64,000 nucleotides of DNA from Gracilibacillus massiliensis. GTDB lineage: Bacteria; Bacillota; Bacilli; Bacillales; Amphibacillaceae. The first letter of the stretch is position 1; the number at the start of each line of letters is the position of its first letter. The translations under genes were made by a program, and so were the position numbers. Location of the stretch: NCBI RefSeq assembly GCF_001458115.1, contig NZ_CZRP01000010.1, positions 186,001-250,000 of the forward strand. Direction: 5' to 3'. Below are positions 17,208-26,370 of the stretch, in pieces. The notes below the pieces were generated by a model. The model saw only the letters and a list, made by a program, of their open reading frames with translations, was not told where the DNA came from and made no database searches.

Positions 17208-20200
17208 TTATTGTACTTGTTCCATTCGCTTCCGCTTGTGTCGCCATATCACTGCCACACCTACAAGCAGGAAAAGACCTCCGACTATCAGCCACGAATA
17301 CATCGATGTTGCTGTGGATGGCAAAGTAGCAACATCCCGTTCGCTCTCCTTATCTGGCAAGGCTGTAACACCTAAAGAATCTGTTTCTTTTGCTTTTTTG
17401 TTTGTATTTTTTTCTTCTATAGTTTTCTGTTCTTCGTCTGTATCCTCTTTTTTCGGAGCATCTCTTTCTTCCTCTGTTACATTTGTATCCTGTTCTTCAA
17501 TTTTTGCAGTCTCTTGTTCTGTCACATTTACCAGTATGGTTGCAGAAAGTTCGTTCGGGTTCGATACATCCTCTGACAATTTTCCAATAAACATGTATTC
17601 TCCCGCTTCGTTACCGTTAAATGACGTTGTCTCACTAGCTTCCCATGTGACAAAGACTTCTAAAGTACTTTTATCACTAACTATCACTTCGATCGTTGTT
17701 GGTAAATTAAGATCTGAGATATCTGTACCATAGGCAACCGTAATATCAGCTATAGCTGCAATGCCCGTTATATATGGATCTATCATTTCTTCTTCCACAA
17801 CAACTTCCATAATTACAGCTAAATTATCAGGGTTTTTCAAGCCTTCTTGTTCAACCAGCTCCCCTGTAAACAGATACGTTCCAGCTGTATTACCATCATA
17901 ATTTGGAGCACCCTGATCCCAAGTAATAGCCATTTGGAATCTCTTATCGTTAGCTGTTATCACTTCCACTGTTTCTGGCAAACCTATCTCTTGACGTGTC
18001 GTACCGTAGTCAACTGACATATCATCAGGTGAGACAATTTCGGTAATATCTACTGGAATTGGGGTAAAGCCATACCCGTATTTATTCGCATACGCCTCTG
18101 TTGTCGAAGTTAAATAACCAACCAATGTAAGATCTCCCGCATGGTCCACATTTTCTTTAAACACATCTTCAATACTATCGTTAAGTAATGTTTCAGAATT
18201 AAGAATCGTTACTTTTGTAAGATTATTACCACGAAACGCTGCTCTCATCACATTCTCGATAGTTACCGGAAGTATTAAATCTGTTAATTTATTGTGAGAA
18301 AAAGCAAATTGTTCAATTGTTCGTATACTTTCTGGGAACTCGATTTCTTCTAATTTATTATAAGAAAATGCAGCGTTTCCAATCGTTTCAATCCCTTCAG
18401 AAATAGTAAGTGTTGCAATATCATTGGCATAAAAAGAACGATAACCTATTGTCTCTACATTTCCTGAGATAATTAATTCGCTCAATGCGTTGTATGAGAA
18501 TGCCTGTGACTCAATAGTTTCAACACTATCTGGAATGATAACACTAGTCAATCCTTTATTTCTAAACGCTTCCTCTCCAATTGCAGTAACAGTTAAATGC
18601 TCATCACCAATTTGAGCAGGTATTTCTAATGCTCTCTCTGGTCCTGTATAACCTGTAATTGTCGCTGTGCCATCTCGATTATCCACAAACGTAAATTCCG
18701 GTAACGCTTCAAAGCTGTACCCATAATTATTAGCATGAGTTTCCGTGGTCGAATTTGCATAACCGACAAGCGTAAGGTCAGCAGCGTTTGCTACATTGTA
18801 GAAAAATATAGAATTATCATTAAAAATCGTATTTGAGTTATACACCGTTACCCTTGTTAAATTATTATTGGAAAATGCTTGCTCACCAAGTTCTGATATT
18901 GAACTCGGCAACACAACTTCTTCTAACTGATTATCACTAAACGCACGGGAACCAATCGATTCTAACTGTGAAGGGATTTCCAGCTGTGCTATCTTATTAC
19001 TATAAAATGCATAGTTTCCAATGCTTTGAACACTTTCTGGTATGTTGACAGTTTGAATCTCGTTATTTCGAAATGTGAAAGCCTCAATGTTTGTCAATCC
19101 ATCAGGTAAATCTACTTCTGCTAACTGATTATCAGCGAATGCATAGACTCCAATACTTTCAACACCTTCAGGGATAGAAACGGATTTCAGTTCATTATTA
19201 AAGAAAGTATACGGTTGAATAGCTGTTAACTTACCAGGTAATTCTACTCCCTCCAACTGATTACCTCTAAAAGCCATACTATCAATCTTCGTGATGCTTT
19301 CAGGAAACTCAATTTCTGTGAGATTATTATCTTGAAATGCCCAGACACCAATGTATTCCAAGCTATCTGGTAACGTAACAGATGTTAATCCCGCATTATG
19401 GAATGCACTATTCCCAATCTTGGTAACCGTTAAATGCTCACCACCAATTTCAGAAGGTATTTCTAATGCAGTCTCTGGTCCTGTATAACCTGTAATTGTT
19501 GCCGTGCCATCTCCATTATCCGCAAATGTAAATTCCGGTAACGCTTCAAAGCTGTACCCATAATTATTAGCATGAGTTTCAGTGGTCGAATTTGCATAAC
19601 CGACAAGAGTAAGATCAACATCGTTCGCAACATTACCTGCAAAGCTATCGGTACCTTCAAATACCAAATTTGAGTTATACATCGTTACTCGCGTTAAAGC
19701 ATTATTTCGGAATGCACCTGAACCAATCGATGCTACTTGTGCAGGAATCTCCAGCTTCTCTAACTGATTTCCAAAAAAAGCGCGATCAGTAATTTCTGTT
19801 AATGAATCTGGCAAGATAACTTCCGCTAGCTCATTATCTCTAAACGCTTCATTCTTAATGCTTTGAACACCTTCTGGAATCTTGACGGATTGAATTGCAT
19901 TATTAGAGAAGGAACTACCTTCGATAATTGTCAGTCCTGTTGGTAAATCTACTTCAATTAACTGATTACTCCCAAATGAAAAACTACTAATTTTCGTTAC
20001 ATTATTTGGAATATTGATTTCTATGAGATTATTATTGTGAAATGCCCAAGAACCAATCATCTCTAAACTATCTGGTAGAGTAACGGCAGTTAATCCTGCA
20101 TTACGGAAGGCACTGTTACCAATCGTTGTGACTGTTAAATCATCATCTCCAATTTCATCAGGAATTTCTATTTCTGTTTCTGTTCCTGTGTAACCAGTAA

Positions 20201-21920
20201 TGGTCGCTGTTCCATCTCCGTTATTATCAAACGTAAATTCTAGCAATGCTTCAAAACTGTATCCATTATCATCTGCATAAGTATTGGTTGTTGAACCTGC
20301 ATAACCGATAAGTGTAAGGTCTGTTGCATTCCCTATAAACACATCATCTCCAAATTCTGTATCCCTGTTATTAATAGACACTTTTGATAGACTATTATTT
20401 TGAAATGCCCCTTCATGAATTTGTCCGACGGTATCAGGGACATTTACTTCTGTTAATTGGTTATCACTAAAAGCATAAGCTCCAATTGTTTGCATATCAT
20501 CTGATATTGAACTTTCAGATAAAGTAGAAGACGCAAGAGCCGAAAGAAGTATAGGTTCTGCTGTTTCAGATATTGTCAGTGTGGTTAATTGATTTCCTTG
20601 AAATGCCCGTGCTCCTATTTCCTTTACATCTTTAAAGAGTGTTAATTCTGTTAATGCATTGTCACGAAATGCCTCTGAGCCGATTTGTTTGATACCCTCT
20701 GGAAGTGTGACGCTCCTTAATCCTTTGTTTTTAAATGCGTCGTTACCAATTCCAGTCACATCTTTTCCTTCTATTTGACTCGGAATCGTCACGTCTTTAT
20801 TACTTCCAGTATATTCCGTTATTGTAAAGGTACCATCGCCGTTATCACTCGTTCCAAATTCTGAAACAGCTCCCGATAATGGTTCAAAGCTATGTCCGTA
20901 TCGGTTTGCGTAAGCTTCTGCCGTCGAGCCAACATGCCCAACAAGCGTAAGGTCTGCTGGATCTGTCACATTATTTTCAAATACTGCAATATCTAAGTCT
21001 AGTTCAGGGTTATAAACCGTAACTCTAGTTAGCTGATTATCTCGAAATGCCCTTTGATCGATTTTCACAACCTTTTGAGGAATCTCTAGTTCTGTCAGTT
21101 GATTATCCGAAAAAGCATAACCAGCAATAGTTAGTTCTGAATTTGGCAGTGTCACTTTTGCTAACTGGTTTTGATGAAATGCTCGCCCACTAATTGTCGT
21201 CACACTATCCGGAATGTGGATTTCCGTGAGTGCATTTTTCTCAAATGCATTGTTTCTAATCCACGTTACACCATCAGGAATGGTCACCCTTTCTAACTTG
21301 TCGACATTCTCAAGTTTATGAGAGGCAAATGCATAAGCTTCAATCCATTTTACTGGTAACATTAATTGATCAGGTTCAGCCAGACCTTCAGCAGGTATCT
21401 CTATTTCGGTAGCTGAGCCTGTGTAACCAGTAACTATAGCATGAGTAAGGCCATAAAAAGTGAAGCCTCCATTATCATGTGAAGTTTCCATACTTAATTG
21501 TTGAGAAGTTTCTACTTCTTCCTCTTCTACTCCTTCGTCACTGTCCACTTCTGGTGCTTCTTTCGCATCATCTTCAGGAATATCCTCTGTTGGATGAATC
21601 TGTTCTGCCTTCACTTCTTCACTTGGCTTCGAGCTATCTGTTTTTTCTTCAAGTTGTGCTTCTTTCTTATTTGTTGATTCTTTTTCTTCCTGTTCACTTT
21701 CTTCCTCTACATCACTGGTATTTACTTGATCATTCACTGTATCTACTATTTGTTCTGTTTCAACTGCTACTTCCTTTGTATCTGGATTTTGTTCTTGCTC
21801 CACTGCAACCACATGTAATCCAATTTGAGCGGGACTAAGAGCTAGTAACATACAAAAGAAAATCAAAATCCTTCGTTGCATTTGTTTCCGGTAATTCCAT
21901 GGCCAATCACTGTTCTTCAT
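17208..21920 (-). CDS. BspA-type leucine-rich-repeat cell-wall surface protein with LPSTA anchor
   Basis: 1570 residues. A signal peptide with hydrophobic core IFFCMLLALSPAQIGL lies at about 18-33, after a basic N-terminus. Residues about 42-150 are a Glu/Asp-rich stalk. About 155-1290 is an array of LRR_5 (Treponema pallidum/BspA) repeats of the form 'IGxxAFxxNxLxxVxIPxxV', interrupted by four or more 'GYxxSTTExxANxYGYSFEAL' plus 'GDGTATITGYTG' linkers. Two bacterial Ig-like modules (each opening 'V.YGT...LPxTxEV') follow, then a Lys/Glu-rich stretch. LPSTA is at about 1533, with a hydrophobic helix and RHKRKR tail: a sortase substrate of the LPxTA (class D-like) kind. RBS AAAGGAGA precedes ATG. 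Likely adhesin or matrix protein; ligand unknown. Monocistronic, inserted between pbuG and guaA. Confidence 0.92.
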   Translation of the reverse strand: MKNSDWPWNYRKQMQRRILIFFCMLLALSPAQIGLHVVAVEQEQNPDTKEVAVETEQIVDTVNDQVNTSDVEEESEQEEKESTNKKEAQLEEKTDSSKPSEEVKAEQIHPTEDIPEDDAKEAPEVDSDEGVEEEEVETSQQLSMETSHDNGGFTFYGLTHAIVTGYTGSATEIEIPAEGLAEPDQLMLPVKWIEAYAFASHKLENVDKLERVTIPDGVTWIRNNAFEKNALTEIHIPDSVTTISGRAFHQNQLAKVTLPNSELTIAGYAFSDNQLTELEIPQKVVKIDQRAFRDNQLTRVTVYNPELDLDIAVFENNVTDPADLTLVGHVGSTAEAYANRYGHSFEPLSGAVSEFGTSDNGDGTFTITEYTGSNKDVTIPSQIEGKDVTGIGNDAFKNKGLRSVTLPEGIKQIGSEAFRDNALTELTLFKDVKEIGARAFQGNQLTTLTISETAEPILLSALASSTLSESSISDDMQTIGAYAFSDNQLTEVNVPDTVGQIHEGAFQNNSLSKVSINNRDTEFGDDVFIGNATDLTLIGYAGSTTNTYADDNGYSFEALLEFTFDNNGDGTATITGYTGTETEIEIPDEIGDDDLTVTTIGNSAFRNAGLTAVTLPDSLEMIGSWAFHNNNLIEINIPNNVTKISSFSFGSNQLIEVDLPTGLTIIEGSSFSNNAIQSVKIPEGVQSIKNEAFRDNELAEVILPDSLTEITDRAFFGNQLEKLEIPAQVASIGSGAFRNNALTRVTMYNSNLVFEGTDSFAGNVANDVDLTLVGYANSTTETHANNYGYSFEALPEFTFADNGDGTATITGYTGPETALEIPSEIGGEHLTVTKIGNSAFHNAGLTSVTLPDSLEYIGVWAFQDNNLTEIEFPESITKIDSMAFRGNQLEGVELPGKLTAIQPYTFFNNELKSVSIPEGVESIGVYAFADNQLAEVDLPDGLTNIEAFTFRNNEIQTVNIPESVQSIGNYAFYSNKIAQLEIPSQLESIGSRAFSDNQLEEVVLPSSISELGEQAFSNNNLTRVTVYNSNTIFNDNSIFFYNVANAADLTLVGYANSTTETHANNYGYSFEALPEFTFVDNRDGTATITGYTGPERALEIPAQIGDEHLTVTAIGEEAFRNKGLTSVIIPDSVETIESQAFSYNALSELIISGNVETIGYRSFYANDIATLTISEGIETIGNAAFSYNKLEEIEFPESIRTIEQFAFSHNKLTDLILPVTIENVMRAAFRGNNLTKVTILNSETLLNDSIEDVFKENVDHAGDLTLVGYLTSTTEAYANKYGYGFTPIPVDITEIVSPDDMSVDYGTTRQEIGLPETVEVITANDKRFQMAITWDQGAPNYDGNTAGTYLFTGELVEQEGLKNPDNLAVIMEVVVEEEMIDPYITGIAAIADITVAYGTDISDLNLPTTIEVIVSDKSTLEVFVTWEASETTSFNGNEAGEYMFIGKLSEDVSNPNELSATILVNVTEQETAKIEEQDTNVTEEERDAPKKEDTDEEQKTIEEKNTNKKAKETDSLGVTALPDKESERDVATLPSTATSMYSWLIVGGLFLLVGVAVIWRHKRKRMEQVQ
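18641..18780 (-). repeat. Intragenic direct repeat, copy A
   Basis: About 140 bases inside the LRR protein gene that are nearly identical to 19478-19617 (eight differences counted by eye). It encodes the 'GYANSTTETHANNYGYSFEA' plus 'GDGTATITGYTGP' linker. Offset between the copies is 837 bases, exactly 279 codons. Confidence 0.85.
19478..19617 (-). repeat. Intragenic direct repeat, copy B
   Basis: Partner of 18641-18780. A third, more diverged relative starts near 20182. The near identity, including synonymous positions, points to a recent duplication or gene conversion of an in-frame module. Confidence 0.85.
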
Positions 21921-22051
21921 CTCCAGGTCTCCTTTTACTTCTTAGTTAACCATCGTAATGTTCGATGATCGTTAAGATTTCTCCGCTATTTTTTTGTTTT
22001 CATCCCTTCTTTGATTTTTTACATTACCGGTTTTCATCATAAAAGATTAAC

Positions 22052-22068
22052 GTTAAATCAAGGTTAAA
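22052..22068 (-). promoter_or_regulatory. Possible Pho-box-like direct repeat before the surface protein gene
   Basis: On the minus strand TTTAAC occurs twice, 11 bases apart, the spacing and word (TT-A-A-C/A-A) of B. subtilis PhoP sites. Only two clear copies are seen where four are usual, so this is weak. The gap 21921-22326 otherwise holds the guaA terminator and no gene. Confidence 0.25.
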
Positions 22069-22179
22069 TGGAGATAATTCGATTAGATTTATAAAAAAAG
22101 GAGAAATTTGTTTTACATTTAAAATACGAATAAGATACCAAAACGTTTTTATCAACGATTTCAAAACTTCCTACCTAAC

Positions 22180-22215
22180 AAAAAAGAGATATTGCTTTTA
22201 CACAATATCCCTCAT
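22180..22215 (-). terminator. Intrinsic terminator of guaA
   Basis: On the minus strand GAGG-ATATTG and CAATATCTC pair around GTGTAAAAG, followed by TTTTTT; about 110 bases after the guaA stop. Confidence 0.8.
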
Positions 22216-22326
22216 TTTTCTCCGTTTCCTCTGTGGAATTTAACGGAAAATCTATTCAGTTTTAATTATTTTCGCACCTTCTACATACAGTCAAATCAAC
22301 ATTTTCACTTAAAATGCTCTTACTAA

Positions 22327-23874
22327 CTATTCCCACTCAATCGTCGCTGGTGGCTTACTCGTTACATCATAAAGCACACGGTTAATGTGATCCACTTCAT
22401 TAACAACACGGACGGATATCTTTTCTAATACGTCCCAAGGAATACGTGCCCAGTCGGAAGTCATGCCATCGATCGACGTTACAGCACGGATACCAATCGC
22501 ATAATCATACGTACGGGCATCTCCCATGACACCAACACTTCGAATATCAGGAAGAACCGTAAAGTACTGCCAAATATCTCGGTCTAGTCCTGCTTTTTTA
22601 ATTTCCTCGCGTAAAATAGCATCCGATTCACGAACAATCTCCACTTTTTCGGGCGTAATCTCTCCCAATACTCGGATACCTAAACCAGGACCTGGGAATG
22701 GTTGACGCCATACAATCTCATCGGGTACACCTAACTCCGTTCCTAAAGCACGAACTTCATCTTTGAATAATGTGTTTAACGGCTCAATTAACGTGAATTC
22801 CATATCTTCCGGTAAGCCACCTACATTATGGTGTGATTTAATCGTTTGTGCTGTTTCTGTACCACTTTCGACAATATCGGTATACAACGTACCTTGAGCT
22901 AGAAAGTCCATCTTTTCTAATTTAGCTGCTTCATCATCAAAGACATAAATAAACTCGTTACCAATGATTTTACGTTTTTGTTCTGGATCAGATACACCTT
23001 TTAGTTTTGATAAGAAACGATCCTGTGCATCAACTTTAATGATATTCATATGGAACTGATCACGGAAGGTACGCATCACCGTTTCCCCTTCATCTTTTCG
23101 CAATAGACCGTGGTCCACGAAGATACATGTAAGCTGATCGCCAATCGCTTTATGAATTAAAGCTGCGACTACTGAGGAGTCAACCCCACCACTGAGCGCA
23201 CACAATACATTACGATCGCCAACTTGTTCTCTAATCTTGTCTACTTCCATATCAATAAAGTTCGCCATCGTCCAATCACCAGTACATTTACATGCTTGGA
23301 AAACAAATTGCTTTAATAGATTATTACCATATTCGGAATTGCGAACTTCTGGATGGAATTGCACCCCATATAAGTTTTTCTCTATATTTCTCATGGCTGC
23401 TACAGGTGTTGATGAACTGGTTGCTTCAATCGCAAAATCTTTTGGAGCTTCGATAATTTTATCGCTATGGCTCATCCATACAACCTGCTCTTTAGGTGTA
23501 CCTTCAAAAAGGAGTGCATTGTCTTTGACATGAATATCTGCTTTTCCGTACTCACGTTGATTCGCTCGTTCTACTACACCACCGAAATGATGGGTCATCA
23601 ATTGCATTCCGTAACAGATACCTAGAACTGGTATACCAAGCTCAAAAATTTGTTCATCACAACGGAAACTATTTTCACCATAGACACTATGAGGTCCACC
23701 TGAAAGAATAATCCCTTTTGGATTCATCTCTTTAATTTCCTCTATCGTTAAACGATGGGAATGAAGCTCACTATATACACCAAATTCACGTATTCGTCGG
23801 GTAATTAATTGGTTATATTGACTACCAAAATCTAAAACTAAAATCATTTCATTGTTCACTTCCAAGTTGTCCAC
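22327..23874 (-). CDS. guaA: GMP synthase (glutamine-hydrolysing)
   Basis: Converts XMP to GMP. 515 residues. The class I glutaminase domain comes first ([10 protein letters not shown] at about 14; nucleophile in GICYGMQ near 90; HPEV near 175), then the ATP pyrophosphatase domain with P-loop SGGVDSSV near 230, and the C-terminal dimerisation domain ending KPPATIEWE. It follows yebA as in B. subtilis but has its own promoter, guanine aptamer and terminator, so GMP feedback acts in cis. Confidence 0.98.
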   Translation of the reverse strand: MDNLEVNNEMILVLDFGSQYNQLITRRIREFGVYSELHSHRLTIEEIKEMNPKGIILSGGPHSVYGENSFRCDEQIFELGIPVLGICYGMQLMTHHFGGVVERANQREYGKADIHVKDNALLFEGTPKEQVVWMSHSDKIIEAPKDFAIEATSSSTPVAAMRNIEKNLYGVQFHPEVRNSEYGNNLLKQFVFQACKCTGDWTMANFIDMEVDKIREQVGDRNVLCALSGGVDSSVVAALIHKAIGDQLTCIFVDHGLLRKDEGETVMRTFRDQFHMNIIKVDAQDRFLSKLKGVSDPEQKRKIIGNEFIYVFDDEAAKLEKMDFLAQGTLYTDIVESGTETAQTIKSHHNVGGLPEDMEFTLIEPLNTLFKDEVRALGTELGVPDEIVWRQPFPGPGLGIRVLGEITPEKVEIVRESDAILREEIKKAGLDRDIWQYFTVLPDIRSVGVMGDARTYDYAIGIRAVTSIDGMTSDWARIPWDVLEKISVRVVNEVDHINRVLYDVTSKPPATIEWE

Positions 23875-23914
23875 TCCTTCAATTAATCTAAAGAATCTTT
23901 ATGTATTATCACAA

Positions 23915-23958
23915 ATAAAAATCTGCCTTTCTTTAAAAATATACAGAAAGGCAGAAAT
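23915..23958 (-). terminator. Riboswitch-controlled terminator of guaA
   Basis: On the minus strand CTGCCTTTCT and AAGAAAGGCAG pair around about 11 bases and are followed by ATTTTTATTT, about 40 bases before the guaA start. Confidence 0.9.
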
Positions 23959-23975
23959 CTACAATAAGATCACCG

Positions 23976-24046
23976 CCTTCATAGTCCGAACATTTACGGT
24001 GTTCTGGTAGAAACATTTGAGCCCTATTCTCAAACATATATGAAGG
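23976..24046 (-). ncRNA. Guanine-class riboswitch aptamer, guaA leader
   Basis: P1 CCTTCAT/ATGAAGG; P3 loop CCGTAAA and J2/3 GTTTCTACC canonical; J3/1 GGACTATG has the guanine-specifying C. Two departures: the P2 loop reads AATAGGG instead of AATATGG (a position usually flipped out), and J1/2 reads ATATGT instead of ATAATC. Terminator follows, so I take it as active. Confidence 0.92.
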
Positions 24047-24140
24047 TGTTGAAACAGATGCATAGAGAACTGCATCAAGTAAAAAACAGATTGGCGTGCA
24101 ACCATGCTGTCACACTATAATCACGCTATAATTTTTATCT

Positions 24141-24169
24141 ATTCTATCAATCGTTTCGATACTGGTCAA
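24141..24169 (-). promoter_or_regulatory. Sigma-A promoter of guaA
   Basis: On the minus strand TTGACC (24164-24169), 17-base spacer, TAGAAT (24141-24146). The -35 box overlaps the last codons of the transglutaminase gene. No CGAA-type PurBox was seen upstream. Confidence 0.75.
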
Positions 24170-26370
24170 GCTATTATTTGATCAATTACTTGTTGGAATA
24201 AATTCCTTAATTTACTTTTATCTTCTGATGTTTCCTGATTTCTGTAAATATATTGTTCATAAGCTAAGGTTAGGTCATACATTTCAGTTGTTCCTAATTG
24301 TTGATCAATTTCCTTTGCGTATTGTCTCAACGTCTGACCTTTTCTGCGTTTGAAACCTCTGTTTTCTAAAAGATCCAACAAATAAATATAGGCGGGTTCT
24401 AAATCTAATTTCTGAGTTAGTTTATCCCATTTTCTTAATGCATACCAATCTTTTATTTGATTCCTTTTTAGATAGGCAATTGTTGTTAATATCAGCGTGA
24501 TGACAACGAGACTGATCCAAAAATAGAGCCAACCATTACCATTATCCTTATTTGCCGAACCACCTAGCATACTATCTTCTTGCTCTTCATCTGTTTCTGC
24601 ATCTTCGGTTTCAGGTGTTTCTTCACTTATATCTTCCTCTGGCACTTCTTCCTCTTCTGCAGGATCTTCTGTATCAATATCACTGGTTACTTCTTGATAA
24701 AAATCAGTTGGATTAGTGAAACCACTAGTTGGCTCAAAAGGTACCCATCCCGTATCTGGGAAATAAACCTCAACCCACGAGTGCGCATTATTATTGGTCA
24801 CTTCATAAAGGGAATAACCCTCCGGAAGCGCTGGTTGATCGGTTACTTCTGCTCCCCCAGTAAAACCCTTCACCCAGCGGGCTGGGATATCTAAGGAACG
24901 TAACATCACCACCATCGACGTTGAAAAGTTATCACAATACCCTACTTGTGTTTCAAATAAAAACTGATCGACATAATCTTCTCCGTCTTCCGGGATTGAA
25001 ACATCTTCAATTTGATAGGTATAACCATTTAGAGCGAAATAACTTTCGATTGCCTTTGCTTTATCATACCTTGTTTCTTCACCATCTACTACTTCCGCCG
25101 CTAAATCACTGACCCTTTCTGGTAAATCCTCCGGTAATTGCAAATAGGACTGTTTAATGTGATCAGGGTCATTATTAGAATTTCCTCGAAGCTCATCTAA
25201 GGAAAAAGATGGTGCATCATATTGGACGGAGTACGATGTGTTAGGTGACTGTTCGGATGATTCCACCTCAATCATACCTGATTTCATGTCCATAAAAAAC
25301 GACTCACGTTGCGAGGATTGTATTCGATTAACACCATAAGGATAGACTACTTTAGGTAATTCATTGGTTGACTCAGGGCGTACCATTGCTTCGTATGGCT
25401 TTGTTTCAGTATCTTGCACAGAAAATGTACGAAACCGCACCTCACCATTCTCTAAAGGAACATAATCTAATTCAGCAGAACGCTCCCACCCTTTTCCGGT
25501 ATAGACATCCTTCGACTCAATACGCCAATATACATTATCATGTACGATTGCTTCAAATACTTTTGTATCGTCTTGCACAAATGAACCACCTAAACGTGAA
25601 TCATCCTCACCATATCCCACTTTTTGGACTGGGCCATCGCCAAAACCGACATGTCCTGCAGTACTTTGGATAAAGGGTACAGGATCAGGCCACTGCGGAG
25701 TTGGTTTCGGTGAATAAATCCCTAATAAAGCAGCCAATAATACAATGGCAATAATCGGTGTCATCCAAGTCAATAGATTGCCTTTTTTATCATTCGTTTC
25801 ACTATTATCCATTAGTTTCACATAACGGCTAAGTCCTAGAACAACAAACGATATCACAAACGTCCGCACCATCGCGAGTGGCGCTTCATATACAGTGAAT
25901 GTATCTAATACAGCTAAATAAACGATCGTTAATACGACAAACAGGAAGAATTTATTTGCAACGGTGAACCAGTAGTGTAATAAATAACTCATTAACCACA
26001 ACAATAATAAAAAGAGTAAACTTCTAAAAAAAGCAGTCATTAGAAACCAATCATTATCCCAGGCAATTTCTAAATTATACCTTAACTCTGACATGATTAC
26101 TTGAAACCATTGTAAAGAAAGCAATGTTTCTTCAAGAAATAAATAATCGAGAATCAATAATAGGGATATCGATTTAATCAGAAATTTCGCCAAAGCATTT
26201 TTAAGAAAAAAGGATACTAAAAAACAGATCGCTGTGTAGATTACAAACAAATAGGAACTTCCGGTATCTGTCACTTCCTCTAATGGTCGCAGCCATTCCC
26301 AAAACAATAAAAATCCAGCTAGCAATAGGATAAAGGAGGAAATGGAGGATAAAGAGATCTTTGATGTCAT
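24166..26370 (-). CDS. yebA: Transglutaminase-like membrane protein (YebA/TgpA type)
   Basis: About 734 residues. The N-terminal half holds at least six membrane helices (to about 215). An extracytoplasmic transglutaminase core follows, with the catalytic Cys in QVGYCDNFSTSMVVMLRS near residue 465, GIPARWVKGF-type DIPARWVKGF, and the His/Asp pair in AHSWVEVYFPDTGWVPFEPT near 520. Then an acidic linker (Glu/Asp-rich), one more helix and a DUF4129-like cytoplasmic tail. Start taken at the ATG (26368-26370) overlapping the upstream stop as ATGA, with GGGAGGTG in front; the longer frame to 26391 is less likely. Third gene of the MoxR-DUF58-transglutaminase operon; function unproven, often linked to envelope protein processing. 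Confidence 0.92.
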   Translation of the reverse strand: MTSKISLSSISSFILLLAGFLLFWEWLRPLEEVTDTGSSYLFVIYTAICFLVSFFLKNALAKFLIKSISLLLILDYLFLEETLLSLQWFQVIMSELRYNLEIAWDNDWFLMTAFFRSLLFLLLLWLMSYLLHYWFTVANKFFLFVVLTIVYLAVLDTFTVYEAPLAMVRTFVISFVVLGLSRYVKLMDNSETNDKKGNLLTWMTPIIAIVLLAALLGIYSPKPTPQWPDPVPFIQSTAGHVGFGDGPVQKVGYGEDDSRLGGSFVQDDTKVFEAIVHDNVYWRIESKDVYTGKGWERSAELDYVPLENGEVRFRTFSVQDTETKPYEAMVRPESTNELPKVVYPYGVNRIQSSQRESFFMDMKSGMIEVESSEQSPNTSYSVQYDAPSFSLDELRGNSNNDPDHIKQSYLQLPEDLPERVSDLAAEVVDGEETRYDKAKAIESYFALNGYTYQIEDVSIPEDGEDYVDQFLFETQVGYCDNFSTSMVVMLRSLDIPARWVKGFTGGAEVTDQPALPEGYSLYEVTNNNAHSWVEVYFPDTGWVPFEPTSGFTNPTDFYQEVTSDIDTEDPAEEEEVPEEDISEETPETEDAETDEEQEDSMLGGSANKDNGNGWLYFWISLVVITLILTTIAYLKRNQIKDWYALRKWDKLTQKLDLEPAYIYLLDLLENRGFKRRKGQTLRQYAKEIDQQLGTTEMYDLTLAYEQYIYRNQETSEDKSKLRNLFQQVIDQIIA

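Noticed and set aside
17161-17733. 190-codon plus-strand ORF
   Set aside because: Mostly antisense to the C-terminal linker and anchor of the LRR protein; Ser/Phe-rich translation is typical of a shadow.
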